Assembly: GCA_964463485.1 (NCBI GenBank)
Contig: CAYXDO010000075.1
Span: 1 to 50,431 of the forward strand
Source: CAYXDO01 sp964463485
GTDB taxonomy: Bacteria; Myxococcota; Kuafuiibacteriia; Kuafuiibacteriales; Kuafuiibacteriaceae
Reading direction: 5' to 3'
DNA: 50,431 nucleotides
Shown here: in pieces, positions 42,956-50,431 of the stretch
Layout of the letters: every line of letters starts with the position of its first letter
Numbering within the stretch: position 1 is the first letter of the stretch
Position numbers and translations under genes: made by a program
The notes under the pieces: model-generated
The model's database searches: none
What the model saw: the letters and a program-made list of their open reading frames with translations, nothing else
Told to the model about the DNA's origin: nothing

Positions 42956-43830
42956 GTCGCGAAGCCGAAATTCGGCATCTCGAAAAGGCCCTGCAGCGTT
43001 CCCTGGCTTCCAACGCTACGCCCACGGTCGCGATCGACCTCGCGACGAGTGCCGGCTTGCTTTCGAGGCTGAGTCCGGGTCATCCCCTCCTCGGGATTGC
43101 GGAAGGGTGGATCGACGGACCCGGCTCTGCGGCCATCAGCGAAGCGATCCAGCGCTTTTCGCCCGAACGCCAGCTCCGAGCGTTCGAGCGAGCGAGTTTG
43201 GAGTTGGGTCCCGAAGAACGCAGCGACCTGGCGATGGCCGTGGACGAAATCTGCGTGGCCTACCATTGGTGCGGCGCGACTGGCCTGGCTCGAAAGATAC
43301 TCGGCGCGGCCGTGCCTTCGATTCACGCCTTTCCCGAGGTCTGGAGCGATCTTCACGAGCTCGCCACCAACATCCTCACCGGAGCCCAAGCGAGCGACGA
43401 TCCAGGTCTCGACCTGTGGCGCGCCATCGAAACAAGCCAATTCGATTCCTCGGACTCGTCGGAGGTCGCTCCAAAGACTGGGCGTGCTCGCCTGGCCCTC
43501 GGCCTTGGAGTCGCGTTCAAGCTGTCGAACTTCCTGGAACCAGAGGCCCCGGACCTACGACTCGCGGCGGCAAGCGAGCTCGACGCTCCGAACTACGAGC
43601 TGCTGTTCGAGGACGGTCCGCTGAAGGTTTATCTTCGCATCCGACCTGGCGAGATCCTTCCCTGGCTCATGATCCAAGCACCGACGGCGACTGCCTTGGA
43701 ACTGCTCGATCCCGACGGTCACCAGACCCCGCTGCAGCATCCGTATCCGGATCAGTGGGAGCATGTGGCAGGGGTCGGTGAATGGACGGTGATCGCGGAC
43801 GGGCGTCGAACTCCCATCTTTCTCGAATGA
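42952..43830 (+). CDS. Unrecognised 292-residue protein of the Lon-NACHT operon
   Basis: 292 residues; the ATG at 42952 overlaps the upstream stop by 4 bases. I do not recognise the family. The first 190 residues are helical, with short Leu/Ala-rich helices (LEKALQRSLA, AIDLATSAGLLSRL, QLRAFERASLELG) that look like TPR or similar repeats. The last 90 form a beta-sandwich-like part with DGPLKVYLRIRPG, LPWLMIQAPT and VGEWTVIADGRRTPIFLE. No signal peptide or membrane span. It could be a scaffold or substrate adaptor for the protease-NACHT protein, whose ATG overlaps its stop by 4 bases. Confidence 0.5.
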   Translation: MSREAEIRHLEKALQRSLASNATPTVAIDLATSAGLLSRLSPGHPLLGIAEGWIDGPGSAAISEAIQRFSPERQLRAFERASLELGPEERSDLAMAVDEICVAYHWCGATGLARKILGAAVPSIHAFPEVWSDLHELATNILTGAQASDDPGLDLWRAIETSQFDSSDSSEVAPKTGRARLALGLGVAFKLSNFLEPEAPDLRLAAASELDAPNYELLFEDGPLKVYLRIRPGEILPWLMIQAPTATALELLDPDGHQTPLQHPYPDQWEHVAGVGEWTVIADGRRTPIFLE

Positions 43831-46800
43831 CCGAACTCATCCGGAGCCGAGCTCAGGAGACCCTTCGGAACGCGGGACCAGAGGCTGCGTGGGACTACGC
43901 TGCAGCATTCCTGGGCTCGAGCGACATTCCTACGAGAGATACGGCGGCTTGGCTCCTGAGACAAATTGCGCCACGCATGTCGCCCGCGGGCTGCGACGAC
44001 GACCGGCGCCTCCGCGAAGCGCGGCTGGCGGGAATCAAACGCCACCCTCGCTCGGCAATTGGTGAATTCGAGTTTCCGGGGCTCGGAAACAACAGCCGGT
44101 TCCTTCCGGTTCGCGTCACTTTCACCCAGGCAGAAGCGGACCTTCTTCCTGCAGCCCTCGACCCGAAGACCGAGGAGGCAATCCGAGCGGCCCTCGACGC
44201 AGCCCGAGGACTCACGGGCGAACGTGAGCGTCTGCAGGTCGTGATGAGCGCGGAGGTCACGGGCACTTCTCTTGGACTCGCCGTGGGCTTGGCGGCGATC
44301 TCCAGACTCCAGAACCTTGCCCTCGAGGACACTCGATTCGTGGCCACCGGAGCCCTTTCGGCCAAAGGACTCGTCTCCGAGGTCGAAGGGTTCGAACGCA
44401 AGCTCCAGGTTCTCAAACGTGATCGACCGAAGGCCACGATGCTGGTGCCGTCGGACTTCGGCTCTGGCGAGGGACTCGCTCCCGTTGCGACCCTCGAAGA
44501 AGCCAAACGCCTCGTGTGGGAGCTTGATCCGGGCGAGCAGAGGCGGGCGCTCGACGAGTACCGGAGGCACTGGAGACAGAAATTTGCGACGGTCCCTCGA
44601 AAGGGACTTCGGCGAGAAGAGGTCGGCGGTGTGGGAGAACTGCACGGCGCCTTTGTCGAGTTGGAGGTACGACTCGAAGATTCACCCGCGGATCCGGTCC
44701 CATTTTTAGAAGCTTGCGCTGAGCATGGAGCACTCATCCTCCTCGGTGGTGCCGGCGCTGGAAAGTCGACGAGCCTCGAGTCGATTGTGCGCCGCTGTTG
44801 CGACGATCTCGACGGCCCATTCGCGAATCGACTTCCCGTCCACGTCTCGCTCGCTCGGTACGCCTCCGAGCTTGATTCCACGCCGCACCTAGACCTCCGC
44901 GCGCACGTTCGCAGGAATTCTCGTAATTGGGCAAAGCGACACCGGCAACCCGGCCTTCCCGAGGGCGTGGATGCCGAGCACGCCCGAGGATCCATTGTGT
45001 ATCTCCTCGACGGAGTCGACGAGATCGAGATCCGCAACCTCCGCGATCGGGTGCTGCGCGAGCTCGCCGACCTGGAGCTGGAGAACCGGGGCAATCGGTT
45101 CATCGTCAGCTCCAGGCCCGAAGGTCTAGGCGTTGAGCTCGGCCAACGCTGGAAGCGCGCCAGGCTGCAACCACTCACCTTCGGACTGCGGCATGAATTT
45201 ATATACCGCCACTTCAAAGCGGCGCGCTCACAGCAAAGTATTGGTTCTGACTTGGCGGTCCAATTCGGCAACCTGTTGGAACGGGACCGGTTAACTTGGG
45301 AATTGGCGTCGAATCCGTTGATGCTGTCGCTGCTGCTCATTTTGGCAGAAGAGGCCCCTGAGCTGCCTCGCAAACGGGCTGACGTCCTCTACTCAGTTCT
45401 GGAGCTGTTCTTTGAATCCTGGTCGGGTCGTCGCAGAGACTTGGCTGGTGAACGTCAGCGGAATGGAACGGCGGAAGAGAAGATCGCCAGCTGGTCCGAA
45501 GTCTCCTTCCAAAGCTTTGTCGAAGGTGAGCGAGGTCTAATTGCCGAAGAAAGGGCGTGTCGCCGACTCGACGCAGCTTTGGTCAAGAATACGACTCTCG
45601 CGCTGACGGGTCGTGCCTTGTGGCAGGAAGGCACCGAGGCCGGGCTCCTGAGACGCGTTCCCGGACGCCGAGCGCAGTTCTTCCACCTGTCTATTCACGA
45701 GTTTCTTACGGCGATCCACGTCGCACGTGACCCGCAGGCTTTTTCTCAACTGCTCTCGAGAGTCGATCAACCCGAGTGGGCGCAGGTGGTGTCCCTGTGT
45801 CTCGCCTACCTCGAACAAGTGCAACAGGATTCGGAGGCCGCGAGCGAACGGATGGTCCGTCTGCTTGAGGAGGTGACAGCCCCCAACGAAGACCTCATGC
45901 GCTACGGCTTCACTTCCGTGGTGCAGGCGATAGCCCGGGAACATCTGGAGCCGCAAAATCAGCTCGCCGAACGGTTGATTGTCGAGGCGGCGCGACTCGC
46001 CACTGTCCGCCCATACCGGCGGTTCGTCGACCTTGCGATCGAGCTCTTTCGCGCGCTGCCTTCGCTCTCCTCCACCGGCGCTCTCGCGGCGCTTCAGCCC
46101 TTGATTCGGAGTCACACGCAAAGTCTGCGCGCCGAAGTCTCACGACTCATCGCGACGCTGCCTCCGAGCGAGGAGACGGCAAGCCTCGCGCGCGAAGTCC
46201 TCGTGGTCGCAGAAAAGTCTGAACGAAGTGCAAGATTCCACGCCGCCACCGTGCTGGCTCGAGCCGATTTTGCAGACGCGGAGGTTCTCGATGCACTGGG
46301 CGACTACTGGAGCGAAGCCGAGCGCGGAGTTGCGGCTTGCCGCGCTGCAATACAGACTCCTGCGGTCGCGAGAGAAATCGAATCTGCGTGCGCGACCGGT
46401 GACGACCTACGGCTTCTGGCGGCGCACCTCGTACTCGCAATCTCATCGTCTCAGCAGCGAGACTCTTCCATTGAATGGCTCGTCGAGTATCGCCCGGCCC
46501 GTTTTGACCCCAGGGACGAACGAGCCGCTTCGGTCGCTCAAGTGCTGAGTTACCTCGCCCGCGAGGATCGCCAAGTCGTGGTGATGTTTGCCAAGCGGGC
46601 GCTGATCAGTGCCGATAATCGCTCGAGGGTTCTAAATATCTTCCGGATCGCGCAGGGCGGCGGCTCGGCGGTCGCCTCGGTTCTTGGCCCTGAGCTCGAT
46701 GGTTCGGATTGGGAGCTCGCGCAGTTGGCTCGAGAGGTGTTGAATCGGACCTCGCCTATACTCGTCGAGCAATTCCGTCGACGGTCCCGCCCCAAGCCGG

Positions 46801-49649
46801 GCCTGGCCTCGCACCTCCTCAGCACCGAGTTGCCAGACCAACTTCAGGTTCGGCTCGAGCAGGAGCTTCTGGCCGCCTTCGAACATGAGAATCTCGAAGT
46901 TGTCGATCGCTCGGTGCGGAGGTTGTGGAGTCATCGAACCTTCGATCTGGACCCAATTCAGTCCATTGCGCTTCGAAAAAGCGAGGTGGAGAGGCGTGAG
47001 TTCCCCCGCGCGTGGAGCCGCATGCTGCTCTATGGCGACCTGCCGATCGCCGCTGAGGGACACGCGCAGTTGGAATGCATGTTGTTTCATGGCTGGCGGC
47101 GAGATGTCGCGGTAGCCAACCTGAAACAGGGCCTTCGAGCGGCATCGCCGGAAGTTCGACTTCGATGCGCCAAGAGTCTCCGTTGCGAGCTCCCGCGAGA
47201 GGAGATCCTCAGCGCGCTCGACGATTTGCTCGATGCCTCCCAGCCTGTCGTGAAGTTCGAGGTCGCCGAAATGGTCCTCACCAGCAGTCCTAGCCACGAT
47301 CGGGCAATGGCGGCCATGTGTGAGGCCCTCTTCCGGCCGCTGCGGATTTTCCAGCTTAAAGTGGGGTTGCGGTTGCTGCGCACCTCTGGCTTCAGGTCGG
47401 CGGGCCTTACGCGTCGGCTACTCACGGAGAAGCTGGCCGACTATCCTCTCGACGACCAGACGGACCTGCTCGTTGCGATGATCCTCGCCGACCGGGCGTG
47501 CTTCGACGCATGGTTTGAGCTCCTCGTCCGCGGGGCTGAGCTGCGTGTGCCGCTCTCGTGGATGTTGCAGCACCGCGAGCGACCTCGGCTGGTTGAGGCT
47601 CTGGTCAACAAGCTCCCGGAGCTTCGCCAGGTAGACGAGGCCTGGCGCCTCGCGAAGGACCTTCATTGGAGCTCTGTTGATCACCCGCTCATTCGCGCCG
47701 CGTTCGTTCGTCAGCTAGCCCATCCCAATGATCGGCGCCGGTTCGAGGCGTCGCGCCGACTCCTTGCCCCTCCTCCCGCAGGGGAATATCGGGACGCGGT
47801 TGTGCGCGTGCTCGAGCGACATATGAGTGGTCTCGAGGAACTGGCGGATTCAGACTTCGGCGCCGAACCGCCTTTGGGGTCCGAGCACGGGATTGTCGTT
47901 CGGGAGGTCAAGGTCCTCGTTCAGGCGCCTCCACGCCCCGAGCATGACTCCGATTCGCTGAGCGCCATGGAGGTCCTGAGGAAGCTCGTGATGTTCAGTG
48001 CGCAACCTGACGTGCGGATAGACGCGTTGGAGCTTCTCGCCTCCGAAGTCTGCGACGTGTCTGGACTAATCCAGGGAATCGAGGGCTGTCTCGGCCCGTC
48101 GACGCCTCCCGAGCTCCAAGTTCGGGCTGCTCTGTGGCTTTGTGCAGCAGGCGATCGGCATCGAGCGATCAACGTGCTCCTATCGCTCATGAGCACCGAC
48201 ACCCAAAGTCGGCTCAATTCAGACGCGCTCGGTCCGATATTCCAAACAGCCTCTCTGATCTCCCGCTTCACGTCGGTTCGGCTGCATCTGTCGGCGATGA
48301 ATATTCTCCAACTTGCCGCAGACATTCTCTGCGAGATCGCCCCTGAAGAAGCCGAGTCCGTTCTTCTTGATTGGCAAGAGTCTCCCGACGACTCGAGGGC
48401 TGCGCTCGGCCGTCTGCTTCTCGGCGAGTACGGTCTCGGGGGGACCCAGTTCGTCGAGGCCGAGCTCAAACGGGCGAGTGCGGGTGACGCTGAAGCAATT
48501 GACTGGCTGGTGGCGAAGCACCCGAGGAGCACTCGCTTCATGCAGGTTCTGATCTCGGGACTCGCTGGCGGTCGACCAGAGTTCGAGACGGCTCTCTACG
48601 ACTTGGCTTGTGGTGGCTCGCTTGACGGGTTGGCGCTTCAAGAGATCCTCGCGCGCTGTGATTCGGTGGTAGCCCGCGCAGCCATTCGAATCCTTGATCG
48701 CGCCGGGTTGGCTGCTCCGGAGCTGACCAGGATTCGTGCCCGAATCTTGTTAGAGAGCCACGCGCTTGTTGCGATGGAAATGCGCCCTCACCTCGACGAA
48801 CCGACTCGGTTGCAGATGATCGATGAGGTTCTCTCCGAAGAGCCCTCCGAGTGGCGGTACTATGCGTTGAAGTTTCTAGGCGCTAACCGAGAGGTTCTTG
48901 TCGCTTCAATCCAACCGATACTTACTGGCGGCGGCCCATGGGCGCGGTTCAATGCGGTCACTCACCTTGCAGAGCTCGATCCCCGAGAGGTCGATTTCGA
49001 GGCCGCCGTTTTGGCTGATCTGGCTCTCGATCCCGACGCTGAGCTAGCTGGGCGAGCAGCCGCTGACCTAGCCCGTTTGCGCCCTCTAACGGACGTCGAA
49101 TGGCCCCGCCAGGAGGCGAGACTCATCGAGCACGGGCCGCTGGCATCGGCCTCGGAAGCTTCCGAAGCCGACCTTCAACGCAACTTCACCGCACTGGAGG
49201 TTTGGTTTCAGAATCATCCGTGTTCAAGTTCGCGCGATTTTGAGAAGTTTCTCGAGCTCGCGACGAAGGCCGGGAGGCCGCCGAAGGTTCTCGCGCAATA
49301 CGTCGGTCGCTGGTCGATTTCTCTCGAAAGGCACGATTGCCGTGTTCTCACCCAAATCATCCTTCGAATGGCTGAGCCCGGTTGGACTGCGCCGACGGCG
49401 GGTAGGACGGCGCGAGGAACCGAATTGTCCTTTTTCGGGTCTGCGCCGTGGCACGACGATCTGGAGCTGTTGTCTGAGCAACCAATGCCCAAGAATCTCG
49501 TCGCCATCCTCCGGCTAATTCTCACCGACGATGACCGAGCACCGCTCTGTCGACTCGTCGAAGTGGAGCAGGGTGACAGCGACGTGATTCGGTTCGCCAG
49601 GGCCTGGCTCTTTCATCTCTCGATTCGAAATTTCCAAAATCTGGTTTGA
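43827..49649 (+). CDS. Lon-like (S16) protease-NACHT NTPase-helical repeat fusion
   Basis: 1,940 residues from the ATG at 43827 (ATGA overlap with the upstream stop; an earlier in-frame ATG at 43782 is rejected because it lies inside that gene). Residues about 90-235 match the Lon proteolytic core: VMSAEVTGTSLGLAVGLAA with Ser148, then FVATGALSAKGLVSEVEGF and Lys192, then ATMLVPSDFG. The Ser-Lys distance is 44, against 43 in E. coli Lon. A NACHT follows: Walker A GGAGAGKST (307-315), Walker B VYLLDGVDE (391-399) and IVSSRPEG. The remaining 1,300 or so residues look like HEAT-type helical repeats, probably a sensor. I infer a STAND-type switch that activates a protease, perhaps in immunity or regulated signalling. 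Confidence 0.72.
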   Translation: MTELIRSRAQETLRNAGPEAAWDYAAAFLGSSDIPTRDTAAWLLRQIAPRMSPAGCDDDRRLREARLAGIKRHPRSAIGEFEFPGLGNNSRFLPVRVTFTQAEADLLPAALDPKTEEAIRAALDAARGLTGERERLQVVMSAEVTGTSLGLAVGLAAISRLQNLALEDTRFVATGALSAKGLVSEVEGFERKLQVLKRDRPKATMLVPSDFGSGEGLAPVATLEEAKRLVWELDPGEQRRALDEYRRHWRQKFATVPRKGLRREEVGGVGELHGAFVELEVRLEDSPADPVPFLEACAEHGALILLGGAGAGKSTSLESIVRRCCDDLDGPFANRLPVHVSLARYASELDSTPHLDLRAHVRRNSRNWAKRHRQPGLPEGVDAEHARGSIVYLLDGVDEIEIRNLRDRVLRELADLELENRGNRFIVSSRPEGLGVELGQRWKRARLQPLTFGLRHEFIYRHFKAARSQQSIGSDLAVQFGNLLERDRLTWELASNPLMLSLLLILAEEAPELPRKRADVLYSVLELFFESWSGRRRDLAGERQRNGTAEEKIASWSEVSFQSFVEGERGLIAEERACRRLDAALVKNTTLALTGRALWQEGTEAGLLRRVPGRRAQFFHLSIHEFLTAIHVARDPQAFSQLLSRVDQPEWAQVVSLCLAYLEQVQQDSEAASERMVRLLEEVTAPNEDLMRYGFTSVVQAIAREHLEPQNQLAERLIVEAARLATVRPYRRFVDLAIELFRALPSLSSTGALAALQPLIRSHTQSLRAEVSRLIATLPPSEETASLAREVLVVAEKSERSARFHAATVLARADFADAEVLDALGDYWSEAERGVAACRAAIQTPAVAREIESACATGDDLRLLAAHLVLAISSSQQRDSSIEWLVEYRPARFDPRDERAASVAQVLSYLAREDRQVVVMFAKRALISADNRSRVLNIFRIAQGGGSAVASVLGPELDGSDWELAQLAREVLNRTSPILVEQFRRRSRPKPGLASHLLSTELPDQLQVRLEQELLAAFEHENLEVVDRSVRRLWSHRTFDLDPIQSIALRKSEVERREFPRAWSRMLLYGDLPIAAEGHAQLECMLFHGWRRDVAVANLKQGLRAASPEVRLRCAKSLRCELPREEILSALDDLLDASQPVVKFEVAEMVLTSSPSHDRAMAAMCEALFRPLRIFQLKVGLRLLRTSGFRSAGLTRRLLTEKLADYPLDDQTDLLVAMILADRACFDAWFELLVRGAELRVPLSWMLQHRERPRLVEALVNKLPELRQVDEAWRLAKDLHWSSVDHPLIRAAFVRQLAHPNDRRRFEASRRLLAPPPAGEYRDAVVRVLERHMSGLEELADSDFGAEPPLGSEHGIVVREVKVLVQAPPRPEHDSDSLSAMEVLRKLVMFSAQPDVRIDALELLASEVCDVSGLIQGIEGCLGPSTPPELQVRAALWLCAAGDRHRAINVLLSLMSTDTQSRLNSDALGPIFQTASLISRFTSVRLHLSAMNILQLAADILCEIAPEEAESVLLDWQESPDDSRAALGRLLLGEYGLGGTQFVEAELKRASAGDAEAIDWLVAKHPRSTRFMQVLISGLAGGRPEFETALYDLACGGSLDGLALQEILARCDSVVARAAIRILDRAGLAAPELTRIRARILLESHALVAMEMRPHLDEPTRLQMIDEVLSEEPSEWRYYALKFLGANREVLVASIQPILTGGGPWARFNAVTHLAELDPREVDFEAAVLADLALDPDAELAGRAAADLARLRPLTDVEWPRQEARLIEHGPLASASEASEADLQRNFTALEVWFQNHPCSSSRDFEKFLELATKAGRPPKVLAQYVGRWSISLERHDCRVLTQIILRMAEPGWTAPTAGRTARGTELSFFGSAPWHDDLELLSEQPMPKNLVAILRLILTDDDRAPLCRLVEVEQGDSDVIRFARAWLFHLSIRNFQNLV

Positions 49650-49688
49650 GCCTGTCCATCTGCGAGGTCCGCGTGCGTCTCAAGGGGC

Positions 49689-50431
49689 ATGAAGACAACT
49701 CGACGAGTTGTGCTTGTTTCGCTTGATTGGACCCGTCCCAAAGACCCTCGAATATCGCTCGGTCATGCCTCGATCACGGCAAGCGTGACTGCAGACGGTT
49801 CGGCGGAAGTCGTCGCTCGAAGCTGGGCCGTAAATGATCCCGGCTTCCAACTCAATCGCATCGTCGACGGAGTGATGTCCGACCTGTGTGAAGCGCCGAA
49901 GGAGACCGATGTTGCCATCGGAGTGTACGTTTGGAACGAGCGTGAGGTGCGAGAGCTCCTACGGGTAGTGCGTTCTCGAGGCTTCCGGGGGCGTATCATC
50001 TTGGGGGGACCTCAAGTGAGCTATTCCGGTTCAGGGCTCGAGCTGAACTATCCGGAGGCGGACGTATTCGTGCGAGGCTATGCCGAACATGCCATTTCGT
50101 CCGTCGTAGCCCAATCGGGCCGGCCTTGCGTTGAAGGAGTGCACTATTCCGGAGAGGAAGACCGATGTCTTCCTGCGGCCATCAATCTCGAGGAGCTACC
50201 GTCCCCTTGGCTCACGGGTGTACTGTCACTCGAGAATCAGCCTTTCGTCCGCTGGGAGACTCAGCGAGGCTGTCCGTTCCGCTGCGCGTTCTGTCAGCAC
50301 CGAGAACCTGGTGCGCGCCTCAGGCGTAGAACATTCTCGAAAGACCGCGTTCTTGAGGAAGCGGCTTTGTTCTGCCGCTTTGGCGGCGCCCTGGGAGTGA
50401 TCCAAGATCGGCGGGCGGAGAGATCCAGCGT
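49689..50431 (+). CDS. B12-binding radical SAM protein, 3' end cut by window edge
   Basis: The first 247 codons; the frame is open to the window edge. After a short N-terminal strand (VVLVSLDW) comes a cobalamin-binding-like Rossmann domain, with the typical RIILGGPQVSYS near residues 110-121. The radical SAM cluster motif CPFRCAFC (C-x3-C-x2-C) follows near 200-207. Such enzymes use a 4Fe-4S cluster and SAM, often to methylate unactivated carbons in natural products or cofactors. The ATG at 49689 has AAGGGG too close for a good ribosome site, so a start a few codons later is possible. A perfect 8-bp palindrome (49695-49711) lies within the first codons. The gap to the NACHT stop is 39 bases. 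Confidence 0.82.
   Translation, partial: MKTTRRVVLVSLDWTRPKDPRISLGHASITASVTADGSAEVVARSWAVNDPGFQLNRIVDGVMSDLCEAPKETDVAIGVYVWNEREVRELLRVVRSRGFRGRIILGGPQVSYSGSGLELNYPEADVFVRGYAEHAISSVVAQSGRPCVEGVHYSGEEDRCLPAAINLEELPSPWLTGVLSLENQPFVRWETQRGCPFRCAFCQHREPGARLRRRTFSKDRVLEEAALFCRFGGALGVIQDRRAERSS

Noticed and set aside
43895..45373. 492-codon minus-strand open frame opposite the Lon-NACHT gene
   Set aside because: Ser/Arg-rich shadow; the plus strand carries the Lon and NACHT motifs in this exact stretch.
1..50431. tRNA, rRNA, prophage structural genes or an integrase
   Set aside because: None recognised on either strand by reading the sequence and translations; a tRNA scan was not run.

Overview
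The window looks like a chromosomal segment of a high-GC Myxococcota/Deltaproteobacteria-type bacterium. This rests on gene content rather than a marker gene: a Hanks-type kinase, a 2,045-residue alpha-2-macroglobulin lipoprotein, an RCC1-repeat lipoprotein, small periplasmic c-type cytochromes and a split acyl-CoA carboxylase. No rRNA, tRNA or CRISPR array was recognised.

Layout. Positions 1-460 hold the start of an IS200/REP-associated-type transposase leaving the window on the left. Positions 1032-18135 are mostly housekeeping and cell-envelope genes: biotin carboxylase and biotin carrier, two c-type cytochromes, a TPR lipoprotein, protein-L-isoaspartate methyltransferase, a CBS-domain protein, a VTT-type membrane protein, a Ser/Thr kinase, the macroglobulin and the RCC1 lipoprotein. 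Two decayed stretches mark the edge of this part: an antitoxin/PIN-toxin relic (15185-15629) and a transposase relic joined through a short tandem repeat to a beta-propeller-like tail (18331-19007).

Positions 19108-49649 (about 30 kb) form what I read as a defence island with three blocks. Block A (19108-27417, minus) has a Cap4-like nuclease/STAND-type NTPase of 1,628 residues, translationally coupled to a protein with a D...ExK motif and a C-terminal cysteine cluster, followed by a third protein with a PD...ExK motif. Block B (27607-40468, minus) has a SNF2-type helicase with a C-terminal DUF3883-like domain, two paralogous Zn-ribbon adenine-type DNA methylases (DUF1156/COG1743) and a DUF499/COG1483 ATPase. 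A UPF0175/DUF3368 toxin-antitoxin pair sits between the two methylases. Block C (40697-49649, plus) diverges from block B. It starts with an HhH-GPD-glycosylase-like protein with a cysteine cluster. Then come four genes that overlap by 4 nt each: a sigma-factor-like protein, two unrecognised proteins and a 1,940-residue protein.

That last protein is the most exciting find. It carries a Lon-type (S16) Ser/Lys protease core whose Ser148-Lys192 spacing is close to the 43-residue spacing of E. coli Lon. This is followed by a NACHT-type NTPase (Walker A 307-315, Walker B 391-399) and a very long helical-repeat C-terminus. A protease-NACHT-repeat protein co-translated with a sigma-like factor would fit a signalling or immune system in which a STAND switch fires a Lon-like protease. 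I do not recognise it as a named system.

The window ends inside a B12-binding radical SAM gene (49689-50431). All family assignments come from motif reading by eye; no search was run.
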